Assembly: GCF_033097525.1 (NCBI RefSeq)
Contig: NZ_CP109907.1
Location: 992,001-1,056,000, forward strand
Reading direction: 5' to 3'
Source: Sphingobacterium sp. UGAL515B_05
GTDB lineage: Bacteria > Bacteroidota > Bacteroidia > Sphingobacteriales > Sphingobacteriaceae
DNA: 64,000 nucleotides
Of this stretch, positions 37,901 through 46,699 are shown one piece after another (positions within the stretch are counted from its first letter, which is position 1; each line of letters opens with the position of its first letter). The notes beneath the pieces were generated by a model, which saw only the letters and a program-made list of their open reading frames with translations, did not search any database and was not told where the DNA came from. The position numbers and the translations under genes are program-made.

Positions 37901-38306
37901 TCCCGACGGAACCAAAGCAAATCATGGTGTTATTCTTAATGGTGTTTTTGAAGATGGTTCCGAGAACAAGGATGTTGTCCACTACATGTGGAAATACGCC
38001 GGTTCTTATGCAGCATGGTCTAATATACCGATGCCACGTAGTCTGGCTGTGTTAGAAAACTCATGGGCCAAATTACGTGAGGTTAGATTGACCTATCAAA
38101 TTCCAAAATCGGTCGTTCAAAAAACAAAATTCTTCCAAGGAATGTCCGCCTCGTTGATCGGTCGCGATTTATTCTATCTATACACCAGCCTACCGGATAA
38201 TTTAAATCCAGAAGCTGTCAATGGTATTGGTAATGCGCAAGGTATTGAATTTGGCGCTCTTCCAGGAGTCCGTTCTTTAGGATTTAGCATAAGTGCATCA
38301 TTTTAA
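34935..38306 (+). CDS. SusC-like TonB-dependent transporter (SusC2)
   Basis: A 1123-residue outer-membrane transporter with the same layout as SusC1: signal peptide ending LYA, carboxypeptidase-D-regulatory-like domain, DEVVVTALGIKR segment, plug (VVIRGAASLTGANQPLYVIDGMPI, then VSVLKGPTAAALYGARGGNGVVLITTKKG), and barrel ending ISASF. It is co-transcribed with rok1, an unusual position for a regulator gene, and with susD2 12 bases downstream. No promoter of its own was seen. Confidence 0.95.
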   Translation: MSLFQKKAAGIALCTVFSVTSLYAQQSLTGTVRDANGPIAGVSVSVKGSNRATQTSDNGTFSIRASQGETLRISIVGYKPQEIQVTNTTNYDVILSNDDSTLDEVVVTALGIKREAKSLGYSVQKVGGKELTQTNAPTVATGLMGKVSGMNISLSNGVEGGSQRVVIRGAASLTGANQPLYVIDGMPIDNNQITSKGNDITKANGSYQDWGSILNFINADDIEEVSVLKGPTAAALYGARGGNGVVLITTKKGKLKEGLGIDYNYSFRSNDPYRYQDMQNKYGYGGAIALYSAVPTLPVDAKGQVRYPGADPWSGTNITDQKWLSHGAVPGGKNTWDYFSWYGTGASWGAEMKGQEILWWDGTKRNYSPQPDNIKSFYRSGNTQTHNVAFSGANDLGSVRLSYTRQNNTSIIPNSNFNNNTFNLGTNVKISKKVTADVSASYINYYRLNSPDVGNSNNSWGKFSTYGMSRDYKNLEKDIYRNADGSKNLLDGSVYNMGYPYGGYGKDLYWNIFMNNTELNRDQLLGTVKLNAELTDWLTLMGRASGNFSSDEFDKKYYPTDKEGLQGQYGHELYKSTDRNLDFLATAHKDNLNGSKFSGSISAGASSWKSNYRGIQGFNAGPFNDPFLFYLANINKTGSISGFIPVEERMEQQINSLFGIANISYDNFLFFEGTFRNDWASTLPSKTRSYNYPAASLSYVFTEKWNNKPSWLDYGKLRAAFAKSAIGTKPYQTSYIYATGTFNGQALRKISNNLLPVDLLKPQRSTSYEIGTDLSFLKNRLGLTFTYYKVNSTDQIIDLNVAPSSGVTGVRTNSGELQNQGYEFTLRATPIKTQDFSWDLTLNGAHNRNKLVKLAPGIDEYYLDEMFGNEGVTMKVKVGDNFGTIYGTDFAYHEKTGQPIVERVLDGQGNPTGTRYKVTTNQVPIGNANPKLTGGLGTNLRYKDFSLYALVDFKWGGDIWSGSYSTAMGNGLAPETLLERDGGGLAYTYPDGTKANHGVILNGVFEDGSENKDVVHYMWKYAGSYAAWSNIPMPRSLAVLENSWAKLREVRLTYQIPKSVVQKTKFFQGMSASLIGRDLFYLYTSLPDNLNPEAVNGIGNAQGIEFGALPGVRSLGFSISASF

Positions 38307-38318
38307 CATTCGGAAATC

Positions 38319-39920
38319 ATGAAAAGAAATTATTTTAAATCAATCGTATATAGTTCATTAATCCTTGGAACGGCAATGGTATCGTCATGTACCAAAGACT
38401 TCGACGAAATGAACGCACCATGGAAGGATGCACAGACAGCAGATGTCAAAAGTCTCTTTAACGGTGTGGTAGCCAGCATCGAGCTTGGTGCACAAGAGCA
38501 GGCAACAGCCAATACCTGGATCTATCCGGTAACACAACTGGGCACAACGGTAGGTAATTCGGGCTATTCCATGCAAAATGCCTCGAACGAATTGTGGGAA
38601 AATTACTATAGAGCATTGATCTCGATTCGTCTGACCGATCGTATGATTAATGAATCCCCTGACAAATCGAAATATCAAAATGTACAAGCCATGTTAACAA
38701 TTTTGAAGGCTTATAAGACTTTCAAAATGACTGATATATTTGGTGACATCCCCTACTCAGAAGCCGGCATGGCAGATCAAGGCCCAACAAATTACAGACC
38801 CGTTTTTGATAGCCAAAAAAGCATTTATGAAAATTTGTTGAATGACTTAAAAACTGCAGTAGCCACACTAAGTACTTCCGCCGATCAAATTAATATTGGC
38901 TCCTCAGAGTCCATGCTCAACAACGATATTGCACTTTGGAAAAAGTTTGGTAACTCCCTACGCTTACGCTATGCGCTCCGTATGAATGATGCCAATGCTA
39001 CAGTGGCAGCAACGCATATCAAAGAAGCGCTGACATTACCTCTCCTGGAAAACACAGAGAACATAGGCTTGACCCCCGCTGTCCAAAATTTTACCGGCGA
39101 ATGGCGCGAGTGGTCATTCCATGCCGGGATCTATTTACGTATGGGTAGTACCGCCTGGAATATGCTTAGCGACAATAATAATGTAAATGGTTCTGGCATT
39201 TTTGACCCACGTGCAAAAATCTATTTTGAAACAAATGCAAAAAATGAGTGGGTGGCCAAACCACAAAATCAAGCAATGTCAGACGGAGGTGAGCCATACA
39301 ATAGAAGAAGAGATGATGATTGGTCAAATAAGGGAGCCGGGAACCTGATTTCTAACTTCAATTATTATTTCGGCCGTGATAAAAATATCCCAGAATTGAT
39401 TATCACAGCTGCCGAAGTTTATTTCCTAAAAGCCGAAGCGGCAGTAAAAGGTATCGGCAATGCGAACGGCATGGCCGCAGCCAAAACAGAATACGAAAAT
39501 GGTGTTAAATCATCAATCAATTTCTGGACCTCAATGGCCATGAAAAGCGTAGTATGGAAAGAAAATAAACCTACTTCCCTACCGACTAACGCGCAGCTAA
39601 ATACTATTCTGTCGAATCCAAAAGTAGCATTTTCAGCAAGTTTAAGCAGTACAAATGCATTGAAATTAATTTATGCACAACGGTGGTTAGATAATTTTAG
39701 GCAACCTTACGAAGCTTGGGCACTTGCACGACAAACAGATGCAACGCCAAAATCTACAGTTGACAACAATTTTTATGAAAATGAATTCGGTTATATTCAC
39801 AGACTTAATTATGCAGATAAAGAGTATCAATACAACCGAGATAATACATTAGAGGCTACCAAAGGGCAAACGTTCGCCAAAGAATGGCAAACTACAAAAA
39901 TGTGGTGGGATGTCAATTAA
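38319..39920 (+). CDS. SusD-like surface lipoprotein (SusD2)
   Basis: A 533-residue lipoprotein with lipobox MVSSC, of the SusD-like_2 type (DIFGDIPYSEA, LWKKFGNSLRLRYALRM, ELIITAAEVYFLKAEAAVKG, C-terminal TKMWWDVN). It partners the SusC2 transporter in outer-membrane glycan capture and ends the rok1 operon, followed by a strong terminator. Confidence 0.92.
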   Translation: MKRNYFKSIVYSSLILGTAMVSSCTKDFDEMNAPWKDAQTADVKSLFNGVVASIELGAQEQATANTWIYPVTQLGTTVGNSGYSMQNASNELWENYYRALISIRLTDRMINESPDKSKYQNVQAMLTILKAYKTFKMTDIFGDIPYSEAGMADQGPTNYRPVFDSQKSIYENLLNDLKTAVATLSTSADQINIGSSESMLNNDIALWKKFGNSLRLRYALRMNDANATVAATHIKEALTLPLLENTENIGLTPAVQNFTGEWREWSFHAGIYLRMGSTAWNMLSDNNNVNGSGIFDPRAKIYFETNAKNEWVAKPQNQAMSDGGEPYNRRRDDDWSNKGAGNLISNFNYYFGRDKNIPELIITAAEVYFLKAEAAVKGIGNANGMAAAKTEYENGVKSSINFWTSMAMKSVVWKENKPTSLPTNAQLNTILSNPKVAFSASLSSTNALKLIYAQRWLDNFRQPYEAWALARQTDATPKSTVDNNFYENEFGYIHRLNYADKEYQYNRDNTLEATKGQTFAKEWQTTKMWWDVN

Positions 39921-39938
39921 TTGATAAAATTTTCGCTT

Positions 39939-39973
39939 AAAAGCGCTCCCGATTAATGGGGGCGCTTTTTTTT
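39939..39973 (+). terminator. Terminator after susD2
   Basis: A 12-bp stem with one G-T wobble (AAAAGCGCTCCC at 39939-39950 with GGGGGCGCTTTT at 39958-39969), a 7-base loop and a run of eight T. It separates the susD2 operon from the rok2 promoter. Confidence 0.9.
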
Positions 39974-40019
39974 GCTTCCAGCAATGAAAACTATTTAAAA
40001 ACACTTATTAAAAACATTA

Positions 40020-40077
40020 AACTTTTTAAAAATTTTAAAAAGTTATTTTTTCTTAATCTAAAAATAACATATCTTTA
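40020..40077 (+). promoter_or_regulatory. ROK-box palindrome plus promoter of rok2
   Basis: Arms AACTTTTTAAA (40020-40030) and TTTAAAAAGTT (40034-40044) flank the spacer AAT. The -7 box TATCTTTA (40070-40077) starts exactly 27 bases after the box, the same distance as at the rok1 and susC3 sites. The -33 position here is T-rich without the G (TTTTTT), so this promoter is probably weaker or more dependent on a bound factor. Confidence 0.6.
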
Positions 40078-40119
40078 GCACACTCTAAGGGAGTCTCACT
40101 AACAAACACTCATTATTAT

Positions 40120-41295
40120 ATGGAATTAAGGGAGAAAATCCTGATCTGTCTGTATTATTTAAAAGAACAGTCCATTGCTGGCTTATCCAAAAGTCTCGCA
40201 AAAAGCACACCTATTGTTACAAAGGCTATCAATGAATTACTGGAACAAAATATCATTGTTGACAGGGGACTGGCGGCATCAACGGGAGGGCGACGGGCGG
40301 CATTATATTCCCTAAATGACGACTTGGACAATTTCATTGTTAGTATTTCAATAGACCAATTCTATACATCGATCTTTCTAAGTAATTTACAGCAGGAGAT
40401 TTTACAGGAAGAGATAGATATTCAACTGGATCTTGTTGATCCACTAGCCGGAATCAATATTCTCACACAGTTAAAGAGTTTTATTGAAAAACATCATATC
40501 GATAGTAAAAAGATTATAGGTATTGGTATCAGCATGCCAGGATTTGTGAACATGAATACAGGTGTTAACAATTCATATGCCGAAGAAAACCCACTGCACT
40601 ACCTCAAAAAAACTATTGAGACAGCACTAGAAATACCTACCGTTATTGATAATGATTCGCGAAGTGTCGCTTGGGCTGAAAAAGAATTCGGCGGTGGAAT
40701 TGATAGTACGCATACCTTGGTGATCAACCTCAATTGGGGAGTAGGATTGGGTATAATCATCAATGGAGAAATATTTACAGGAGCAACGGGTTTCGCCGGT
40801 GAATTTAGCCATATCCCATTATCCAATACAAATAGTTTGTGCTCCTGCGGCAAAAGAGGATGCCTTGAAGTCGAAGCCTCTTTAAAATCGGCTATCGATC
40901 AAACTGAAATTGCGATCCAACAAGGTGAATACTCAATTTATAGCACGTTGATAAAAACAATGAGCAATAAGAGTGACGCCTTGATAGAAGCTGCAAAGAT
41001 TGGTGATCAATTAGTTATTTACCAAATTGGGAAAATCGGATTTATGATTGGAAAGGGAATATCTACTTTATTACATATACTCAATCCAAACAAGATCATT
41101 ATAAGCGGAAGAGGAGCTGAGATCGGAAATATATTAATGCCACAGATCCAAAACGCAGTTAATGAGTTCAGCATTCCAAGGATTGCCAGGATGACCAAAA
41201 TCGAAATCTCAACGCTACATAAGACAGCTCAACAACGAGGAACAACGGCCTTGGTTGTTGAACATCACATCAATCGCTTATTAGATACTATTTAA
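40120..41295 (+). CDS. ROK-family transcriptional regulator (Rok2)
   Basis: A 391-residue paralogue of Rok1. The winged helix (SIAGLSKSLAKSTPIVTKAINELLEQN, residues 18-45) has nearly the same recognition segment as Rok1 (KSTPIVTK), which predicts the same DNA target. The zinc motif CSCGKRGCLE is at C241, C243 and C248 with H231, and the kinase ATP loop is missing. No structural gene follows directly: a 531-base gap with its own ROK-box separates it from susC3. I infer autorepression and control of susC3D3, possibly with cross-talk to Rok1 sites. Confidence 0.93.
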   Translation: MELREKILICLYYLKEQSIAGLSKSLAKSTPIVTKAINELLEQNIIVDRGLAASTGGRRAALYSLNDDLDNFIVSISIDQFYTSIFLSNLQQEILQEEIDIQLDLVDPLAGINILTQLKSFIEKHHIDSKKIIGIGISMPGFVNMNTGVNNSYAEENPLHYLKKTIETALEIPTVIDNDSRSVAWAEKEFGGGIDSTHTLVINLNWGVGLGIIINGEIFTGATGFAGEFSHIPLSNTNSLCSCGKRGCLEVEASLKSAIDQTEIAIQQGEYSIYSTLIKTMSNKSDALIEAAKIGDQLVIYQIGKIGFMIGKGISTLLHILNPNKIIISGRGAEIGNILMPQIQNAVNEFSIPRIARMTKIEISTLHKTAQQRGTTALVVEHHINRLLDTI

Positions 41296-41463
41296 CTACC
41301 TGAAAAAGATGCCAGCGCTAAAATAACCATATAATCTGCTATAGGAACAATCTCTGATTTATTCAGTAAAAACTGAGTTTTAATCATATTCTTTGTTACA
41401 ATTAACATTGATATTAAAAAAGATATACCAACATTATAGCTAAAAATAAATATCTGAGTAATA

Positions 41464-41519
41464 CTTTTTAAAAAATTTAAAAAGAATTTTGAACTTAACA
41501 GAAAGACTACATATCTTTA
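41464..41519 (+). promoter_or_regulatory. ROK-box palindrome plus promoter of susC3D3
   Basis: Core arms CTTTTTAAA (41464-41472) and TTTAAAAAG (41476-41484) with spacer AAA; outer bases match less well than at the other sites. TTTG (41488-41491), a 20-base spacer and TATCTTTA (41512-41519) form the promoter, 27 bases after the box. The sequence GAACTTAACAG just after the -33 element is identical to the susC1 site. The leader to susC3 is long, about 300 bases. Confidence 0.7.
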
Positions 41520-41826
41520 ACATCATAAACGCTAATACTGAATGTCATTAAGAAAAGTACCTTCATGAAAATTCAGGAGAAAAACATACTAACGATGATA
41601 TTATAACATATCATTAAAAATACCGAGGAATAACTTTTAAATGCAATCATAAGATATTATACAAAGAATAAATACACGAAATGCGCAACCGATTGCGAAA
41701 CATAAATTATATAAACTTTTACATCTATTAAAAATAAACACGTCAAGTTTAAAGCACACTGCATTAAGCCATGATAAATTAATAAACAGTACAATTAACT
41801 GACACATTTACACAAATACCTAAAAC
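41520..41826 (+). other. Long leader of susC3
   Basis: This gene-free leader contains the 17-base element shared with susC1 (41547-41563, ATTAAGAAAAGTACCTT) and the LacI-type operator candidate at 41684-41697. The rest is AT-rich with no stable hairpin that I can see. A second promoter closer to susC3 is possible but no convincing match was found. Confidence 0.4.
41684..41697. promoter_or_regulatory. CG-centred LacI-type operator candidate upstream of susC3
   Basis: CGCAACCGATTGCG has perfect 5-base arms (CGCAA and TTGCG) around CCGA, the usual form of a LacI-family operator. It lies 130 bases before susC3 and about 165 bases after the predicted promoter start. Confidence 0.5.
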
Positions 41827-44800
41827 ATGAGTCTATTTTACAAAAGAACTGCAGGATTAGCGTTATGTACACTCTTTAGTGCTACATCACTCTACGCGCA
41901 GCAAAGCATTACTGGAAAAGTTTCAGATGCCAATGGACCTATTTCTGGCGCAACCGTTACTGTAAAAGGAACAACAAGAGGTACTCAGACAGGAACTAAC
42001 GGATCATTTACTATCCAGGCCGCACAAGGTGAAACTCTACGGATTTCTATCGTAGGTTACAAACCACAGGAAATTGTAGTTGGTCAAACTAAAACGATTA
42101 ATGTATCCTTATCTCCAGACGCTTCTGCCTTGGAAGAAGTTGTCGTAACCGCAATGGGTATTAAGCGTGAATCAAAAGCACTCGGATACGCTGTGAGTAC
42201 GATTAAAGCTGATGAGATTACAAAAGCTGGAAATACAAATTTTGGATCTGCATTATATGGTAAAGCTTCTGGGGTAAAGATAACAACTGCTCCAGGAGGA
42301 TCCTCTAGTGCTGTGAATGTTCAAATACGCGGAATTAACTCACTTAATTATCAGCGTCAGCCATTGTATGTCGTTGACGGTGTAATTATCCGGAATGATG
42401 AACAATATGGAAGCAAGGGTTCCAATAACAACAACTATTGGGATGATCAACGTATACGTGGTAATGGTATGTTAGATATCAACCCGGCCGACATTGAAAG
42501 TATGTCAATATTAAAAGGATCTGCGGCTAGTGCACTTTATGGCTCTGACGCGGCTAGTGGGGTTATAGTAATCACTACAAAAAAAGGAATTAAAGGTCGA
42601 GGCTTAGGAGTCGATTTCAATTATACTGGATCTTTGGAGCGCGCAGCTTTCTTACCTAAATTTCAAAACATTTATGGCCCCGGTTATGATGCCGCAACCA
42701 ATTTAGCAAATGGTGCCACTGAAGAAGGCTGGATTGCGGATGCGAATTCACCATCGGGAAGACGTCCATACTTTCGTTCATACGGTAACTTTGGTCCAAA
42801 ATTTACTGGCGAAGAGGTAAGCTGGTGGGATGGTTCAACTAAAAAATACGAAGCACGCGAAAACAACTATAGAGATATTTTTGATACTGGTTACAATTCT
42901 AATATCAACTTTGCGATTTCCAATCAAACCGAAAAAGTGAACTATCGTTTGAGCGGCACAAGGATGGACTATAAAAGCACAAGCCCCGGTTCGAAGCAAA
43001 ATAGAAATACCTTTAACCTAAATAGCTCTGTAAAAATGCACGATAACCTCTCGTTGGATGTCGTAGCAAATTACACCAATACCAATACACATAATCGTTC
43101 ACAATTATTGGGACAGGTATTAGGTAATTTTGGGGGATTTTTCAGCCGCACTGAAGACATGTCTGTCCTTAAGGAGAAATACCAAACAACAGATGGATAT
43201 AAGTATTCCGCATTCGGAACGGGACGTGATGAGGATTTTAAATATACGATTCGTCCATACAATTTGCTGGATTATTTCTGGTCTCAATACAAAAATAGTT
43301 ACGACGAAACGGAAAATCGTTTGTTGACTAGTGCAACCCTGAATTGGAATATTGTTGATCATTTGAAACTTAGAGGTAGAATAGGAAACGATTTTACATC
43401 CGCGGCGATTACGAACAAAAAATATAACGAATATGCTACTCGTTATAACTCCTCAGGCAGTAGTTCCGGAGGATTTGAGACATCAAAAGGGAACTATTCT
43501 ATATTGTACGGTGATATCTTGATGACCTATGCAAATAAGATTAACACCGATTGGGATTATAGTGTGAGTGCCGGATTTCAATCTCGACAAGAGAATTACG
43601 ACGACCAATCTTCAGCCACTGCTGGTGGTTTAGTTACAGAAAACTGGTTCAGTCTAAATAATAGCTATGGACAATTAACAACCTCGAACGAGCGAAAAGA
43701 GAAATTAAAGTACGCTTACTTTGGAATGGCCAATATCGGCTATAAAGGCTTTGCTTACCTTGACGGAACATTTAGGTCCGAATATTCTTCAACTTTACCA
43801 ACAGCTAACAACAACTATCAATATGGGTCTGTTAGTGGAAGTTTTATTTTCAGCGACGCTTTCGGCTTAAAGTCTGAAAAATTCAATTTTGGAAAACTAA
43901 GAGCTTCATATGGAATAGTAGGTAATGATGCACCTATTTATGCCGCTAATATTGCAAACTCCCAATCTGCCATTGCATCAATTAATGGATCCGTTCCTTC
44001 CTTAACTTATGGTGCTGCCTACGGTAACTTGGGATTAATGCCAGAAACTAAATATGAATGGGAGTTCGGATTAGAGCTCAAATTCCTAAAAAATAGATTA
44101 GGGTTAGATATCAGTTATTACGACAATTACATCAAAAACCAAATCCTAGGGTTAACAACACCAGCCTCTACCGGTGCGACAACACAAATCGTTAACGTCG
44201 GTCGTGTAGCCAATAATGGTTTAGAGGTATCGCTTACAGGAACACCTATACAACGTGAAAACTTCACTTGGAATACACGATTAAATTACTCGTTCAACAA
44301 ATCTGTTTTAGAGAAATTGACACCTGGAGTTAATGAACTTACTTTCTACAGTGCTGACGAAAATTCACTACGAATTGTTGCTAAAGAAGGAGAAAAATTA
44401 GGCAATATTTACGTTTATGATATTGCAAAAGATGAGCATGGCAATAATCTAATTTCTAACGAAGGTTACTACGTTATTGATAAAACAAAGTACAAACAAG
44501 TCGGCAATATATTACCGAAAGCGATTGGCGGTATGACCAATACCTTTAATTATAAAAATTGGGCTTTAGATTTCACAGTCGATTATCGTTTCGGTGGAAA
44601 AATGGTTTCTGAAAACCAAAAATATGCAATGGGAACTGGTGCCTATGAAAACACGCTTGACTATAGAGAAACAGGAATTACCTTGGATGGAGTAAACCAA
44701 AATACAGGAGCAAAAAATGATGTTCATCTAAGTGCAGCAGAGTACTATATGAATACCTTTGCTTGGGGAGCAGATTCGTGGACAGAGAAGGGCGCTGTAT

Positions 44801-45051
44801 ATGACAATTCATACATAAAAATGCGTGAACTATCAGTTAGCTACCGTATTCCGTCTTCAGTCACTCAAAAACTTAAACTGAATAACGTAAGAGTGTCATT
44901 GTTGGGCAGAAACTTATTTTACTTCTACAGAACCCTTGAAAATATAGATCCAGAATCTCCAGTTGGAAACCAATGGTGGTCACAGGGCGTAGACGTTGGA
45001 TCGAATGCAGCAACAAGAAGTTTTGGTATTTCACTGAACGCTAATTTTTAA
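41827..45051 (+). CDS. SusC-like TonB-dependent transporter (SusC3)
   Basis: A 1074-residue outer-membrane transporter with signal peptide ending LYA, carboxypeptidase-D-regulatory-like domain, EEVVVTAMGIKRESK segment, plug (VNVQIRGINSL, RQPLYVVDGVII, MSILKGSAASALYGSDAASGVIVITTKKG) and barrel ending LNANF. Its first 85 residues are very close to SusC1 and SusC2 although DNA codons differ. susD3 follows 12 bases later. Confidence 0.95.
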   Translation: MSLFYKRTAGLALCTLFSATSLYAQQSITGKVSDANGPISGATVTVKGTTRGTQTGTNGSFTIQAAQGETLRISIVGYKPQEIVVGQTKTINVSLSPDASALEEVVVTAMGIKRESKALGYAVSTIKADEITKAGNTNFGSALYGKASGVKITTAPGGSSSAVNVQIRGINSLNYQRQPLYVVDGVIIRNDEQYGSKGSNNNNYWDDQRIRGNGMLDINPADIESMSILKGSAASALYGSDAASGVIVITTKKGIKGRGLGVDFNYTGSLERAAFLPKFQNIYGPGYDAATNLANGATEEGWIADANSPSGRRPYFRSYGNFGPKFTGEEVSWWDGSTKKYEARENNYRDIFDTGYNSNINFAISNQTEKVNYRLSGTRMDYKSTSPGSKQNRNTFNLNSSVKMHDNLSLDVVANYTNTNTHNRSQLLGQVLGNFGGFFSRTEDMSVLKEKYQTTDGYKYSAFGTGRDEDFKYTIRPYNLLDYFWSQYKNSYDETENRLLTSATLNWNIVDHLKLRGRIGNDFTSAAITNKKYNEYATRYNSSGSSSGGFETSKGNYSILYGDILMTYANKINTDWDYSVSAGFQSRQENYDDQSSATAGGLVTENWFSLNNSYGQLTTSNERKEKLKYAYFGMANIGYKGFAYLDGTFRSEYSSTLPTANNNYQYGSVSGSFIFSDAFGLKSEKFNFGKLRASYGIVGNDAPIYAANIANSQSAIASINGSVPSLTYGAAYGNLGLMPETKYEWEFGLELKFLKNRLGLDISYYDNYIKNQILGLTTPASTGATTQIVNVGRVANNGLEVSLTGTPIQRENFTWNTRLNYSFNKSVLEKLTPGVNELTFYSADENSLRIVAKEGEKLGNIYVYDIAKDEHGNNLISNEGYYVIDKTKYKQVGNILPKAIGGMTNTFNYKNWALDFTVDYRFGGKMVSENQKYAMGTGAYENTLDYRETGITLDGVNQNTGAKNDVHLSAAEYYMNTFAWGADSWTEKGAVYDNSYIKMRELSVSYRIPSSVTQKLKLNNVRVSLLGRNLFYFYRTLENIDPESPVGNQWWSQGVDVGSNAATRSFGISLNANF

Positions 45052-45063
45052 TTGTTATTAATC

Positions 45064-46647
45064 ATGAATAAATCACTTTATATACTATTATTCTTAACGC
45101 TTTCTACTTTGGGTTTTACAGGATGTAAATCCCAATTAGAGAATGCTTTTGAAAATCCGGATCAAACAACAGAGGCAAGTATTCCTGGTTTTTTTACCGA
45201 CATACTAAATAATGATCGAGTTAGACCATCATATTGGCATTATAGGACTTTTCTGCTATCAAGGCAGTCTATATATACGCAAACCTCTTCTTTTATTCCT
45301 TCAAATAACATGTATCAGCCTAATGATAGCTATTCATACGATTATTGGAAAGATTTTTATTCACCAGGCGTATTAGGTGTTTATAGAAAAATGGAAGTCG
45401 CATATACTGCATTACCTGCTACTGAAAAAGCTAATCAAGAAATTTTTCTACAAGCGGCAAAAGTAGTCCTCTATGATGAGGCATCCAAATTAATCGATAA
45501 TTTTGGTGATATTCCATTCTCAGAAGCAGGTAGCCTTCCCACAAATGGGACCATTAAAAAAGCTAAGTTTGATGATCAAAAAGAACTTTACTACGCCTTT
45601 ATCCAAGATTTAAAAGCAATAAACACCTATTTTTCCACTGCGAAAACTACGTCCTATTTTGGCAAGTATGATATCTTAAGTAAAGGGTCTACAGATAAAT
45701 GGAGACGCTACGCAAACTCTTTACGATTACGCCTATTAATGCGAATTTCTAATGTGGATGAAAGTAAAGCAAAAACAGAGGTTTTAGAAATGCTTAACGA
45801 CCCAAAGAATTACCCGTTAGTGGATGGCGATAATAATGCTAATTACAGTGCAGTAAATTCAGACATTCTTCTACAGCCTCTTACAACAAATACAACAACA
45901 TTAAGAGACGCTCTGACAGAAGGTAATAATCAATATGCAACTGATTACATGTTGAATAAGGTGATGAAACCTGCCAACGACCCTAGAATCCCTGTATTCT
46001 ATGACAAGTTCGGTGTAACAAAAGATAATGTATTTACACCAAACAAGGAGTACAATGCAATGCCAATCACATTTACAGAAAATGAGATCTTGACAAATTA
46101 TCAGAAATATGCTGTCTTGGATTCTGCTACATTTTTCGACAACAAGTTTCTTCCAGGTATCGTGATGACAGCTTCAGAAACAAATTTCAACAAAGCGGAA
46201 GCTTACCTGCGGTGGGGAAATGATGCGACTGCGCAAGATGCTTACAAAATCGCTATTAAACAATCTGTATCATTTTATTACTATCTGAATAATTTAATGG
46301 CAAATGAGGGGTTGAAAGCTGAAACGAAACCAACTGATGAAGTAATCAATAACTTTGTTGAAACTTCCACAATTAAATATACAGGAACTTCTACGGCTAA
46401 ACTGGAATTGATTCTCACACAGAAATGGCTGCATTACGGATTTTTACAAGCCCAACATGCTTGGTCAGAATATAGAAGAACTGGTTATCCTAAAATTACG
46501 GTGTTAACTGCTGGCCTAGCTAATTACGCAACACCTCCGTTAAGATTCTTATATCCAACAGGTGAAATTTCGAACAACTCCGAAAACTACGAAGCTGTTC
46601 GCTCAAAAGACACCAGAACAACAAAAATCTTCTGGGACGTTAATTAA
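45064..46647 (+). CDS. SusD-like surface lipoprotein (SusD3)
   Basis: A 527-residue lipoprotein with lipobox GFTGC, SusD-like_2 type (LIDNFGDIPFSEA, KWRRYANSLRLRLLMRI, MTASETNFNKAEAYLRWG, C-terminal TTKIFWDVN). The ATG at 45064 is chosen over an upstream TTG codon at 45052 because it starts the lipoprotein signal. It works with SusC3. A terminator follows. Confidence 0.92.
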   Translation: MNKSLYILLFLTLSTLGFTGCKSQLENAFENPDQTTEASIPGFFTDILNNDRVRPSYWHYRTFLLSRQSIYTQTSSFIPSNNMYQPNDSYSYDYWKDFYSPGVLGVYRKMEVAYTALPATEKANQEIFLQAAKVVLYDEASKLIDNFGDIPFSEAGSLPTNGTIKKAKFDDQKELYYAFIQDLKAINTYFSTAKTTSYFGKYDILSKGSTDKWRRYANSLRLRLLMRISNVDESKAKTEVLEMLNDPKNYPLVDGDNNANYSAVNSDILLQPLTTNTTTLRDALTEGNNQYATDYMLNKVMKPANDPRIPVFYDKFGVTKDNVFTPNKEYNAMPITFTENEILTNYQKYAVLDSATFFDNKFLPGIVMTASETNFNKAEAYLRWGNDATAQDAYKIAIKQSVSFYYYLNNLMANEGLKAETKPTDEVINNFVETSTIKYTGTSTAKLELILTQKWLHYGFLQAQHAWSEYRRTGYPKITVLTAGLANYATPPLRFLYPTGEISNNSENYEAVRSKDTRTTKIFWDVN

Positions 46648-46670
46648 CGCATAAACTACATCTATCTTTA

Positions 46671-46699
46671 AGAAGGCCACCTAAGGTGGCCTTCTTTTT
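46671..46699 (+). terminator. Terminator after susD3
   Basis: An 11-bp perfect stem (AGAAGGCCACC at 46671-46681, GGTGGCCTTCT at 46685-46695) with loop TAA and a T-run. It separates susC3D3 from the fucosidase gene that starts only 23 bases later, so the fucosidase may depend on read-through. Confidence 0.85.
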
